Program-made: the position numbers and the translations under genes
Notes under the pieces: generated by a model
The model's input: the letters and a program-made list of their open reading frames with translations, nothing else
Databases searched by the model: none
What the model was told of the DNA's origin: nothing
In this document: positions 37,663 through 49,200 of the stretch, piece by piece
How the letters are laid out: each line of letters starts with the position of its first letter
Position numbering within the stretch: position 1 is the stretch's first letter
Assembly (NCBI GenBank): GCA_036852015.1
Contig: JAANDG010000473.1
Span: 1 to 64,000 of the forward strand
Length of the DNA stretch: 64,000 nt
From: Pelodera strongyloides
Lineage: Eukaryota; Nematoda; Chromadorea; Rhabditida; Rhabditidae
Direction: 5' to 3'

Positions 37663-38220
37663 AGGTGACTCTAGGCCCGCAGGCATGCATTTAAGCAAAT
37701 ATGCCCTAGGGCGTGCCCTTCAATTGTAGAAGGCCGGGATAAGGCCACAAACGGGGAAAACGTCGGTCCGAACCTGGGGCGTGCCCGTTACATGGCACTT
37801 TGCCGTAGCCTTGCATTTTATAAAGCGCGCGAAAATTGGGATTTAAATTTTTGTGAAGCAGCAGCAGTCATATTTCGCAACCAACACAGACTGCCATGCG
37901 CAGTATGGCCGAGTGGTCTAAGGCGCTGGTTTGGAGTACGTGTTTAGCTAATGTCGCAAGTTCGATTCCTGTCCGGTGCATTTGTCTTGCAAAGTTCTAG
38001 GTACTTGTATGTTGTGTTTCCGGGTGTAAGTTCGTTGCTGGTTAGCTAGAACGGTGTATATTTCTTTTCTACCCTGTTCAAAATGGCCTGTTTGTGGCCT
38101 CATTTTATGCCCTCCAAAACTCACAAAAGCCCCAGGGCGTACCCCGGGCACCCTCCAAGGCCGGTAAAAGGCCAGCCCTGTTCCACCGAAAAGGGCATGC
38201 CTTCGGGCCTAGAGTCACCT
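37663..38220. mobile_element. 558-bp element with inverted ends and an internal pol III promoter
   Basis: Terminal inverted repeats AGGTGACTCTAGGCCCG and CGGGCCTAGAGTCACCT, extended by AGGCATGC on each side. At 37904-37984 (+) is a tRNA-Leu/Ser-like stretch with the A box TGGCCGAGTGGTCTAAGGCG and the B box AGTTCGATTCC; its acceptor and anticodon stems pair poorly, so it is not a working tRNA. It lies just upstream of gfm-2. Confidence 0.88.
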
Positions 38221-38782
38221 GAGATGTGAAATTTAAATGTGACCCACCCTTGTGTACGGTGGAGTGTGCATACACTACAGAAATCCTACCGAAATCTCCG
38301 AAACGCACAAACCGAAAAAGCCAGGAACTTAGATCTACCGTACACTTGAATAGAACACAGGCTCCCATAGTCCATAAGAGACACAGAGGAAAACCCTACA
38401 CGAATGGACAAATGACGAAAATTACAGACTTCCGTTGCTCGAACTGTCACAAAAAAAAACCGACGCCGACTCTTTGGCGCCCAATATTTGAATAATATGC
38501 ATTATGATATAGAATGTGTAGAATTAAGAGAATTATATCGAACTATAGATAAAATAGTATTATCCAGACATAGAAAGATTAAGCCCCGCCCTTTTATATC
38601 AGTAATTAGGGCTCCCATTCTAGTAACGTATACCATAGCTTACTGTATGGCTACAATAAACTTGCTCCAGTTTGCGCAGCGACACCATCTCTCTTTAGCG
38701 CCAATGTTCAAAGTTAGAATCGTATAATTATAAAAAAATCTTTCTTCAAAAATTAGCTAGACAAGAACTACTTACATATCTT

Positions 38783-38990
38783 ATTATATAAAGGAGAAGA
38801 GTTTGTCACGGGTTTGTTTTTATGTGCACAACGAAATCCCTTCATAAAGAAAATTCTTAGATCGAAAGGGCATACAAAATCTTTGTCTCTGGCGAGATTC
38901 GAACCCACTGCAGCGCACAACCTCTCGATTCACAGTCCAACGCTCTTGCGGTTGAGCTATGCTAGCTTATCATAAGGGTAACAATCTGCT
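38783..38990 (-). repeat. SINE-like element with a tRNA-like head
   Basis: In minus sense the head (38990 to 38885) has ATAGCTCAACCGCAAGAGCG and a B box GGGTTCGAATCTC, then a tail ending ACAAACTCTTCTCCTTTATA. A sequence like the tail end recurs at 28148-28175 in gfm-2. The acceptor stem does not pair, so it is not a tRNA gene. Confidence 0.6.
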
Positions 38991-39112
38991 CTTCATAGAT
39001 CACCTTCAATGGCAACTTTGCATGGTACCATTAGTCTAATAGAGATCCAGGCTCATATTATACGTTTCCCCAATTATAAATGACTTTGTAGTTTGTAGAT
39101 GTGTGAATGTTT

Positions 39113-39593
39113 AGGGATAGGTTCATCTCAAATCACCCCTCTTTTTATTGTTTTTATTGATAATAGCACAAATATCATTCACAATAAAAATTAAATCAAT
39201 CTCAGAACAATACGACTCGTAGAAGAAGCTTCCTTTATTGGAAGCTAGTTGATCGGAAGCCAAAATCTAAACTCAAAAACTGAGACCGTACACAAATCGC
39301 GCGGGCTAATGGCAATTAGCCAAGTTACAAACTACACTCGGGTCATTATTTTCCACGGTGAGTATCATTTAATTGGCTCTTGGCTAATTGCCATTAGCCC
39401 GCGCGATCTGTGTACGGTATTAGTTTTTGAGTTTAGATTTTGGCTTCCGATCAACTAGCTTCCAATAAAGGAAGCTTCTTCTGCGAGGCTTATTGTTCTG
39501 TGATTGATTTAATTTTCATTGTGCATGATATTTGCGCTATTATCAATAAAAACAATAAAAAGAGACGTGATTTGAGATGAACCTATCCCTTTA
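39113..39593. repeat. 480-bp fold-back element
   Basis: Arms of about 215 bp are inverted with few mismatches (AGGGATAGGTTCATCTCAAA at the left and its inverse at the right; GGAAGCTAGTTGATCGGAAG shared). The centre is GTCATTATTTTCCACGGTGA. No coding capacity. The sequence GGGTAACAATC flanks it on both sides (38970, 39600). Confidence 0.92.
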
Positions 39594-39599
39594 AACAGG

Positions 39600-39712
39600 G
39601 TAACAATCGGCCGAAGGCCGATTCCTCCAGTCGGAGAAGAGCCCGTAGGGCTCTTCGAACGGCTGGTTAGGTTATAGTTGAATTACTCAACTATAATGTA
39701 AACCATATGCTT
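39600..39712. other. Cluster of short perfect hairpins
   Basis: Consecutive stems: AATCGGCCGAAGGCCGATT, AGAGCCCGTAGGGCTCT, and TATAGTTGAATTACTCAACTATA. It is unusually GC-rich locally and adjoins the fold-back. Function unknown. Confidence 0.7.
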
Positions 39713-40179
39713 CTGATCGACAAATTGTCACTCTACTTTCTTTCTCCACTCCTCTCTCTTTTTATTTTAATAGATATTTTTTAGAAATATAGGGTGCCAT
39801 TGCAGATACTACTTCGTAGCCAATATATTGTTTCTGCGTTTGTTCTCTTCCAGTAATCTACCTTTTACTTTTGCTGCAATTCCCCCAACTGCTAATTTTA
39901 GATTCAAATCACACACATACATATAAGACCAAATCTAGCCTCGGGCAAGAAAATCAGCATACCGGGGTCAGCCATGCCCCCTTACTCCTAGCCGTACTCA
40001 CAGTGCCACTACCCAGTACTTATACATACTAATTTATACACGTATTTTTCCTTTAAAATAAGTCATTGATTTTTTTCTTTATTACTCACTCGCCCAATAC
40101 GCCATTCACTCCGGGCTCGCCCAAATATGAGTTCTCAATTTTGTATAGTAACGTTCCATGAAATTTCTAAGCATACTTC

Positions 40180-43100
40180 ATGAAGTATGCGGTGTACTTG
40201 TGCGGTGCAGTTTATGCCCTGTTATTCGAACATATCACGTGTGTTGGTTCACCGTGGTTGACAATAGCTGATTACTCGGCTTGCTCGAGGGCGCTAGATG
40301 ACTCGTTGACGACGAGTCTTCTGATCAAGGGGTTGTCTCCAGTTAGACAAGACGGTGCTCATTTTCTCTAACAGGGAGAGAGAGAGAGGGAATATTTCTG
40401 GCTCTGCCTTCCCTCTCTCTGTTTCTCTCTATTTTCCCTCTCTGCTTTCCCTCGCTATGTTTCTCTCTGTATTTTCCAACTTTACCCCCCCCCCCTCCAT
40501 TACACGATTACACTGTACTTCTAGGCGTTGCGTGTTACAACCACGCGTTAGAAGTAGGATAGAGAGCGAGAGTACTTTGCCGTTTTTGTTCTGCTATTCT
40601 TTGTTTACATTGACTTCATTGGACGATGAGGCTTCGATGCATCTTCTGGACGTAAGACCCCTTCCCGTTTGTCGCCAATGAGGAATCCCATCTGCTGCTG
40701 CATAGTTTTGGTTAGTGTGCACCATTATTTGATTTTATGAAAATTTGTTTGCAACACTGAGTGAAGGGTGAACTGTTTGAGCTTAGAAATATGTTGAGAC
40801 TTGGGGTGCTCCCTTATTCAACTCCGAGAACCGCCGCTCCTCGGGGAATTGGCATTGGAGCAGCTTGATTTTTTGGCATTGTTTAGGATGAACTTTGTAT
40901 TTGTTTGAGCTTAAAAATTGTATTTGTTTGTGCTTTTAGAAATATGTTGAGACTTGGGGTCCTCCCTTGTTCAACTCCGAGAACCGCCGCTTCTCGGGGA
41001 ATTGGCATTGGAGAAGCTTGAGTGTTTGGCATTGTTTGAGGATGAACTTTGTATTTTTTTGAGCGTAGAAATATGCTGAGACTTGGGGTGCTCCCTTGTT
41101 CAACTCCGAGAACCGCCGCTTCTCGGGGAATTGGCATTGGAGCAGCTTGAGTTTTTGGCATTGTTTGAGGATGAACAGATGAACTTTGTATTTGTTTGAG
41201 CTTAGAAATATGTTGAGACTTGGGGTGCTCCCTTGTTCAACTCCGAGAACCGCCGCTTCTCGGGGAATTGGCATTGGAGCAGCTTGAGTTTTTGGCATTG
41301 TTTGAGGGTGAACGTTGACAGTCGAAATCCATCTGAGATTTAGTTATTATGTTTTGTGCTTAGTCAACTTGGGGTGCTCCCTTGTTCAACTCCGAGAATC
41401 GCCGCTTCTCGGGGAATTGGCATTGGAGCAGCTTGAGTTTTTGGCATTGTTTGAGGATGAACAGATGAACTTTGTATTTGTTTGAGCTTAGAAATATGTT
41501 GAGACTTGGGGTGCTCCCTTGTTCAACTCCGAGAACCGCCGCTTCTCGGGGAATTGACTTTGGAGCAGCTTGAGTTTTTGGCATTGTTTGAGGGTGAACG
41601 TTGACAGTCGAAATCCATCTGAGATTTAGTTATTATGTTTTGTGCTTAGTTAGAAGTAGGATAGAGAGCGAGAGTACTTTGCCGTTTTTGTTCTGCTATT
41701 CTTTGTTTTCATTGACTTCATTGGACGATGAGGCTTCGATGCATCTTCTGGACGTAATATCCCATCCCGTTTTTCGCCAATGAGGAATCACATCTGCTGC
41801 TGCATAGTTTTGGTTAGTGTGCACCATTATTTGATTTTATGAAAATTTGTTTGCAACACTGAGTGAAGGGTGAACTTTGTATTTGTTTGTGCTAAGAAAT
41901 ATGTTGAGACTTGGGGTGCTCCCTTGTTCAACTCCGAGAACCGCCGCTCCTCGGGGAATTGGCATTGGAGCAGCTTGAGTTTTTGGCATTGTTTGAGGGT
42001 GAACTTTGTATTTGTTTGAGCTTAGAAATTGTATTTGTTTGTGCTTAGAAATATGTTGAGACTTGGGGTGCTCCCTTGTTCAACTCCGAGAACCGCCGCT
42101 TCTCGGGGAATTGGCATTGGAGCAGCTTGAGTTTTGGCATTGTTTGAGGGTGAATTTGTATTTTTTTGAGCTTAGAAATATGTTGAGACTTGGGGTGCTC
42201 CCTTGTTCAACTCCGAGAACCGCCGCTTCTCGGGGAATTGGCATTGGAGCAGCTTGAGTTTTTGGCATTGTTTGAGGGTGAACTTTGTATTTTTTTGAGC
42301 GTAGAAATATGTTGAGACTTGGGGTGCTCCCTTGTTCAACTCCGAGAACCGCCGCTTCTCGGGGAATTGGCATTGGAGCAGCTTGAGTTTTTGGCATTGT
42401 TTGAGGGTGAACTTTGTATTTTTTTGAGCGTAGAAATATGTTGAGACTTGGGGTGCTCCCTTGTTCAACTCCGAGAACCGCCGCTTCTCGGGGAATTGGC
42501 ATTGGAGCAGCTTGAGTTTTTGGCGTTGTTTGAGCTTAGAAATTGTATTTGTTTGTGCTTAGAAATATGTTGAGACTTGGGGTGCTCCCTTGTTCAACGC
42601 CGAGAACCGCCGCTTCTCGGGGAATTGGCATTGGAGCAGCTTGAGTTTTTGGCATTGTTTGACTTTGTATTTTTTTGAGCGTAGAAATATGTTGAGACTT
42701 GGGGTGCTCCCTTGTTCAACTCCGAGAACCGCCGCTTCTCGGGGAATTGGCATTGGAGCAGCTTGAGTTTTTGGCATTGTTTGAGGATGAACAGATGAAC
42801 TTTGTATTTTTTTGAGCGTAGAAATATGTTGAGACTTGGGGTGCTCCCTTGTTCAACTCCGAGAACCGCCGCTTCTCGGGGAATTGGCTTTGGAGCAGCT
42901 TGAGTTTTTGGCATTGTTTGAGGGTGAACGTTGACAGTCGAGATCCATCTGAGATTTAGTTATTATGTTTTGGGTTTAGTTAGAAGTAGGATAGAGAGCG
43001 AGAGTACTTTGCCGTTTTTTGTTCTGCTATTCTTTGTTTTCATTGACTTCGTTGGACGATGAGGCTTCGATGCATCTTCTCGACGTAAGATCCCATCCCG

Positions 43101-45805
43101 TTTTTCGCCAATGAGGAATCCCATCTGCTGCTGCATAGTTTTGGTTAGTGTGCACCATTATTTGATTTTATGAAAATTTGTTTGCAACACTGAGTGAAGG
43201 GTGAACTTTGTATTTGTTTGAGCTTAGAAATATGTTGAGACTTGGGGTGCTCCCTTGTTCAACTCCGAGAACCGCCGCTTCTCGGGGAATTGGCATTGGA
43301 GCAGCTTGAGTTTTTGGCATTGTTTGAGGGTGAACTTCGTATTTGTTTGAGTGTAGAAATATGTTGAGACTTGGGGTGTTCCCTTGTTCAACTCCGAGAA
43401 CCGCCGCTTCTCGGGGAATTAGCATTGGAGCAGCTTGAGTTTTTGGCATTGTTTGAGGGTGAACTTTGTATTTGTTTGAGCTTAGAAACACTTGGGTGCT
43501 CCCTTGTTCAACTCCGAGAACCGCCGCTTCTCGGGGAATTGGCATTGGAGCAGCTTGAGTTTTTGGCATTGTTTGAGGGTGAACGTTGACAGTCGAGATC
43601 CATCTGAGATTTAGTTATTATGTTTTGGATTTAGTTAGAAGTAGGATAGAGAGCGAGAGTACCTTGCCGTTTTTGTTCTGCTATTCTTTGTTTTCATTGA
43701 TTTCGTTGACGATGAGGCTTCGATGCATCTTCTGGAAGTAAGATCCCATCCCGTTTGTCGCCAATGAGAAATCCCATCTGCGGCTGCATAGTTTTGCTTA
43801 GTGTGCACCATTATTTGATTTTATGAAAATTTGTTTGCAGCACTGAGTGAAGGGTGAACTTTGTATTTGTTTGAGCTTAGAAATATGTTGAGACTTGGGG
43901 TGCCCCTCGGGGAATTGGCATTGGAGCAGCTTGAGTTTTTGGCATTGTTTGAGGGTGAACTTTGTATTTGTTTGAGCTTAGAAAAACTTGGGGTGCTCCC
44001 TTGTTCAACTCCGAGAACCGCCGCTTCTCGGGGAATTGGCATTGGAGCAGCTTGAGTTTTTGGCATTGTTTGAGGGTGAACTTTGTATTTGTTTGAGCTT
44101 AGAAATATGTTGAGACTTGGGGTGCTCCCTTGTTCAACTCCGAGAACCGCCGCTTCTCGGGGAATTGGCATTGGAGCAGCTTGAGTTTTTTGGCAATGTT
44201 TGAGAGTGAACTTTGTATTTGTTTGAGCTTAGAAATATGTTGAGACTTGGGGTGCTTGCTTCCTTGTTCAACTCCGAGAACCGCCGCTTCTCGAGGAATT
44301 GGCATTGGAGCAGCTTCAGTTGTTGGCATTGTTTGAGGATGAACTTTGTATTTGTTTGAGCTTAGAAATATGTTGAGTCTTGGGGTGCTCCCTTGCTCAA
44401 CTCCGAGAACCGCCGCTTCTCGGGGAATTGGCATTGGAGCAGCTTGAGTTTTTGGCATTGTTTGAGGGTGAACTTTGTATTTGTTTGAGCTTAGAAATAT
44501 GTTGAGACTGGGGTGCTCCCTTGTTCAACTCCGAGAACCGCCGCCTCTCGAGGAATTGGCATTGGAGCAGCTTGAGTTTTTGGCATTGTTTGAAGGTGAA
44601 CGTTGACAGTCGAGATCCATCTGAGATTTAGTTATTATGTTTTGGGTTTAGTTAGAGGTAGGATAGAGAGCGAGAGTACTTTGCCGGCTATTCTTTGTTT
44701 TCATTGACTTCATTGGACGATGAGGCTTCGATGCATCTTCTGGACGTAAGATCCCATCCCGTTTGTCGCCAATGAGGAATCCCATCTGCTGCTGCATAGT
44801 TTTGGTTAGTGTGCACCATTATTTGATTTTATGAAAATTTGTTTGCAACACTGAGTGAAGGGTGAACTTTGTATTTATTTGAGCTTAGAAATATGTTGAG
44901 ACTTGGGGTGCTTGCTGCCTTGTTCAACTCCGAGAACCGCCGCTTCTCGGGGAATTGGCATTGGAGCAGCTTCAGTTTTTGGCATTGTTTGAGGATGAAC
45001 GTTGTATTTGTTTGAGCTTAGAAATATGTTGAGACTTGGGGTGCTCCCTTGTTCGACTCCGAGAACCGCCGCTTCTCGGGGAATTGGCATTGGAGCAGCT
45101 TGAGTTTTTGGCATTGTTTGAGGGTGAACTTTGTATTTGTTTGAGCTTAGAAATTGTATTTGTTTCTGCTTAGCAATATGTAGCTTAGTACTGTGCCGTT
45201 TTTGTTCTGCTGTTCTTTGTTTTCAGTGACTTCGTTGGACGATGAGGCCTCGATGCATCTTCTCGGCTAAGATCCCATCCCGTTTGTCGCCAATGAGGAA
45301 TCCCATCTGATCTGCTATAGTTTTGTTAGTGTGCACCACTATTTGATTTTATGAAAATTTCTTTGCAACACTGATTGACACGTTTAGTAGTTTACTTCCC
45401 AGTGTGTGGGTTGAACAGAAAGCTCAGAAAGTGCTCTGACGTATTTTTCAAATGAAATTTCACGATTGCATTAGCTTTCTATATGTTTTTTTTTTTCATT
45501 TAGGCATCTGAAAATATGGACTACAGACGTAAGCGGACTTCTCTCCACAGTTCCAGAGCGTTTTCGAACTTTCCTCCGAAATGGTGTGTTCTACCTTTCA
45601 AAAGTAGTCGAATTCTGGTCACAATGTAGATGATTTCCTTATTTAAGCAAGAATTGTATATTACCATTTCGTTTTCATTTGGATTTGTACCTGACTGTGT
45701 ATTTAACTTATGTTTTCAGAAGGTCCCTCTATCCTGAGTTCTTTGTACACTGCTGGAAAGTACCTGCACTATATTGGCGGAGAAACTCGAACAATGGGAC
45801 AGTGA
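40180..45805 (+). CDS. Probable small secreted or anchored protein; its intron hosts the satellite (tentative)
   Basis: Exon 1, 40180-40354, has an ATG, a hydrophobic start (MKYAVYLCGAVYALLFEHIT) and reads cleanly to a donor G|GTGCTC. The last exon, 45720-45805, follows TGTTTTCAG and ends in a stop after GKYLHYIGGETRTMGQ. Between them an exon 45504-45528 (donor GTAAGC) or 45504-45583 and a 41-nt exon with the sense TSLDDEASMHLL (best acceptor at 45227) fit in phase. The 41-nt exon is copied six times in the satellite; copies A-E have a donor but no acceptor AG, copy F an acceptor but a damaged donor. The protein would be about 110 residues. I do not recognise it. AATAAA is at 45902-45907. An alternative reading of 45505-45583 (KIWTTDVSGLLSTVPERFR) is also open, so the model is not settled. 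Confidence 0.4.
40547..45372. repeat. Two-level tandem repeat (satellite), 4.8 kb
   Basis: About 25 copies of a monomer of about 130 bp (GAGACTTGGGGTGCTCCCTT ... GAATTGGCATTGGAGCAGCT) are grouped into blocks separated by six copies of a spacer of 200-330 bp (AGGATAGAGAGCGAGAGTAC ... TTTGATTTTATGAAAATTTG) starting near 40547, 41646, 42981, 43634, 44655 and 45185. Blocks hold 2 to 8 monomers. Every monomer contains the perfect stem CCGAGAA...TTCTCGG. The monomer is about 129 bp, so minus-strand frames (PKTQAAPMPIPREAAVLGVE) stay open across up to three units; I regard this as a by-product unless transcription is shown. Confidence 0.95.
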
Positions 45806-45901
45806 ACAAAATCGATAGGACTTTCGACATGGTCATGGAATCTGTACCTACTACATCTTTTCGCCATTGCTCTCTTATTATATGTGCTTGCAAAAAACTG
45901 C

Positions 45902-45907
45902 AATAAA
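45902..45907 (+). terminator. Polyadenylation signal, small gene after the satellite
   Basis: AATAAA lies about 100 bp after the proposed stop at 45803-45805. Confidence 0.5.
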
Positions 45908-46220
45908 CATTTCCACGTATAATTTACCTATATATGCATATATGGCATAGAAACCTATTGGATAAGACATCTAAACAAGCATAATATCCAAAAGTCTGAC
46001 CCTCATTAGTTCGTCAATACCCCACAAGTAAAAAGGCTCAATTCCTTGGAATACTTTGGGAGTATAGGCTGAAACATCAGGTGCAACTTGTTATCTTTAT
46101 TTAAATACAATAACTAAATTTGCATAAAATTATAATAAACGATCAGTGCTTGACGAGAATTCGAAACAATCTGGCAAGTTATCGGCCAGTAGATAGCGGT
46201 GCTTCAGAGGTACGTTTTAC

Positions 46221-49200
46221 ATGGCTGCGATCAGTTTTCGTTGTAAAATGGACGTTAGATCTAGATTTGGGGTGTCGGTCGCAATCCCTGTAAGTCTCTT
46301 ACATGAACTGAAAGCAAAATACCGGCCGGTTTTTTGAAGCGCATTGCGTACACCTGCTTTCCTATGAGGCATATGCAACTGAGCAAAAAAATTAGAATAA
46401 AAACTGGACCCAAATTAGACCCCACTTTGCATAAATGCATACGAATGCAAGTAATTGAGGTGCGTTACAAAATTTCGCTTTAACGATGATCTTTCGTAGA
46501 GTTCTGGCGTGATTACGAATTAACATTTCCCAATGTCTTTGTTTCAGATGACGTCCTTACTACAGGGACTAATCTACGGAGTTGTGGTGCTCAGTTACCT
46601 GTCCGCAATTGAATTTCGTGAGTAGCGTCTCGATTATAGCATTTGCATATATAACTTTACCAGACGGCTATCGCCAAATGAGGCGACTACATAGACGATA
46701 CCCTACGACTAATTGGCATACGCCTAAATCTTATTTTTTTAAATTTTATAGAAGAATAACACGCGATTGTGCTTGTTTGGGAGAATTGCTAAAAGTTGGC
46801 CTGCTTATACCAAATGCCTTAAAGCCAAATACTAGTCTCTTTGGGAAATTTGCATATGATACGCAAATCCTATGTATCCTATGCTAATTGTGTACGATTG
46901 CCGTGGACGATCGTACAATATTAGCATAGGATACATAGGATTTGCTTATCATATGCAAATTTTCCAAAGGAGCGAGTTAAAGAAAGAGTAATGGCGGACC
47001 ATTTTGGTTTGCTGAACACTCCACGTCTACTCCTCTTACACCCGAAAGCAGGCGTTTGATATTATAATTTTCGCCGCGTTTACAAGAACGTCAAATAAAC
47101 TAATTTGGGTTTTTACTTGTCAGGATTCAGGATGATTTTCGATTTAAAGGCCTCATTCGAACCATAATTCGCGAGTTGCTAAGAAAATAAAGTGTCGGAT
47201 GCAGATAGAAAAGAAATAGATTTGAAGATTGCGTTGTAATGATCGTTGTGAAGACCGACATACAGCAAAAATAGCAATGCGATATCAGATAATCAGCGGT
47301 ATAATCGACCAAGATTTCTCAGGGAACCAACTTTGACACAATTTCTTTATCCAATTTAAAACAGTAACAACAGCAATAATATTAGAGTAACGGTCTGTCG
47401 AATGTCGTAAAACCAACTGAAGCAACTCGTCCAAGAGTGAAAAAAGTAGGAAGCTGGGATGGGTGTTGGCTTTACCCCAGACGCTTTTCCTATCTACGGT
47501 CTCTTAACATGCATAGGTGATTTGCATATCTAGCCGTTTGGCACCTCTTAAAGTTGCGTAATCTATAAGTGCAAGGCCTTGTGAGGAGGGACGGCGCTCG
47601 CGCGCGCAGTGTAATAGTACAAGTCCAAAAGCTGATTGATTGATGGTTGGTGTTCGAAAGGGAAGAAAGGGGAGTTATTAACTACGGCTAAAGTTAAATG
47701 AAACTGAATCTATGATAAAATAATGGTTATTATAAGGTGGACGGTATTAAGCTACGCTAAGGTAAACTAGGAGACTGTCACGGAGTGATATCCGTGACAT
47801 GCGTTTCCTACAAACTTAGGCAAAAAATATCGGCCGAATTAGAGTCAAATCCTAATTTGCATAAGATCACAGTAGCGAAAATTAATGTGACAGGTAAAAA
47901 CCGAACTTACCCATACGAGAAAAGACCGCATTTATTAAATGAATTATTCAGGAGGCTATAAATTGTTCGATCCCACAAATGCCACAACCGGAGCTGTCAA
48001 GGTGCAATTTATTTTACCGGAAGAAGAAGAAACTGGCGAGTATCAAATTCATCTCCCGCAAGAATCCGGGAAACCCAAAGCATTTCAAGCAGTTGTTGAA
48101 GGCGTAGAAAAGTAACGAATTGTGGTATTACATTTTACGGCAATTTCTTACCCATGAAACACGACTTGTCGACTTGTGACCTTAAACGAATGCAGATATT
48201 TTCGTTTTTTTTCTTGACGAAATGAAATGGGCCTGACCCATAAAATATAGGATGATCTGTAGAAAAATACGGTAGCAGTAGCAACTTACAGAAAAGCACT
48301 CTTTATAAATACAGCTCTGCGAAGGTCCGCATCGTCCCAAATCACAAGAAAGGAACAGCTCACGGAGTTCACCTTGTCTATGCGGAATTTGGAAAAAACG
48401 TTGTCAAGGTGTTCGATGCTGCCGAAGGACAGTCAAAGTATGTTTTATGGAATAATTTCTTTTTCGGCATATTTCCCTTAAAGGGTCAGGCCCATTTCAA
48501 ATTACCCTTATTTTTGATGACTCCATCGGCTTCTCCGTTTCAAATAAGTAGGCTGATTTTTTTTCCAATTCAGTCGCAAAATTCACGCAGTATTCAGCAA
48601 TTTACCATGGCCAGCCATACCCAACTATTTATCGCAGTTGTCACGCCCCTCCGCGCTAATTGGGCAATATGCTCTATTGGGCGTGGCAATTGCGATGTTG
48701 CCCAATTAGCGCGAAGGGGCGGGACAACTGCGATAAATAGTTGGGTATGGCTGGCCATGGTAAATTGCTGAATACTGCGTGAATTTTGCGACTGAAAATT
48801 GGAAAAAAATTCAGCCTACTATATTTAAAACGGAGAATCCGATGGAGTCATCAAAAATAGGGGTAATTTGAAATGGGCCTGACCCTTTAAAGCGAAATGC
48901 TAGCCCCTTTGGAAAATTTGCATATGATAAGCAAATCCTATGTATCCTATGCTAATTTTGCGCGATCGTCCACGGCAATCGCGCAAAATTAGCATAGGAT
49001 ACATAGGATTTGCTTATCATATGCAAATTTTCCAAAGAGGCTGGCATTTCGCTTTAACTGTCGCAACTATACGTTACAACTAGAGAAATATATGAGAAAC
49101 GTATTCCTAATGGGAATTATTTAACCGTGTCTATAAATGTGTTATTTTCTACAAAGAAGTAGTTCCAAATGATAATTAATCGGAGACGTGGTGAATTGCC

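Larger units (their letters stand above)
38221..40179. other. Gene-poor, repeat-bearing region
   Basis: Two short plus-strand open frames (38226-38495, 38488-38727) have no splice or domain support. The rest is a tRNA-headed element, a large fold-back and hairpin-rich sequence, listed separately. I see no gene from 39600 to 40179. Confidence 0.5.

Noticed and set aside
37904..37984. Possible tRNA-Leu or tRNA-Ser gene
   Set aside because: A and B boxes are good, but acceptor and anticodon stems do not pair; it lies inside a repeated element.
38880..38965. Possible tRNA-His gene on the minus strand
   Set aside because: The anticodon loop could read GTG but the acceptor stem fails and the tail is shared with another repeat copy.
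40883..45114. Repeated minus-strand open frames in the satellite as a repetitive protein gene
   Set aside because: Frames are broken every few units by indels and have no splice signals or start context; consistent with a unit length that is a multiple of three by chance.
40547..45372. CRISPR array
   Set aside because: The genome is eukaryotic, units are about 130 bp and the intervening segments are themselves repeats.
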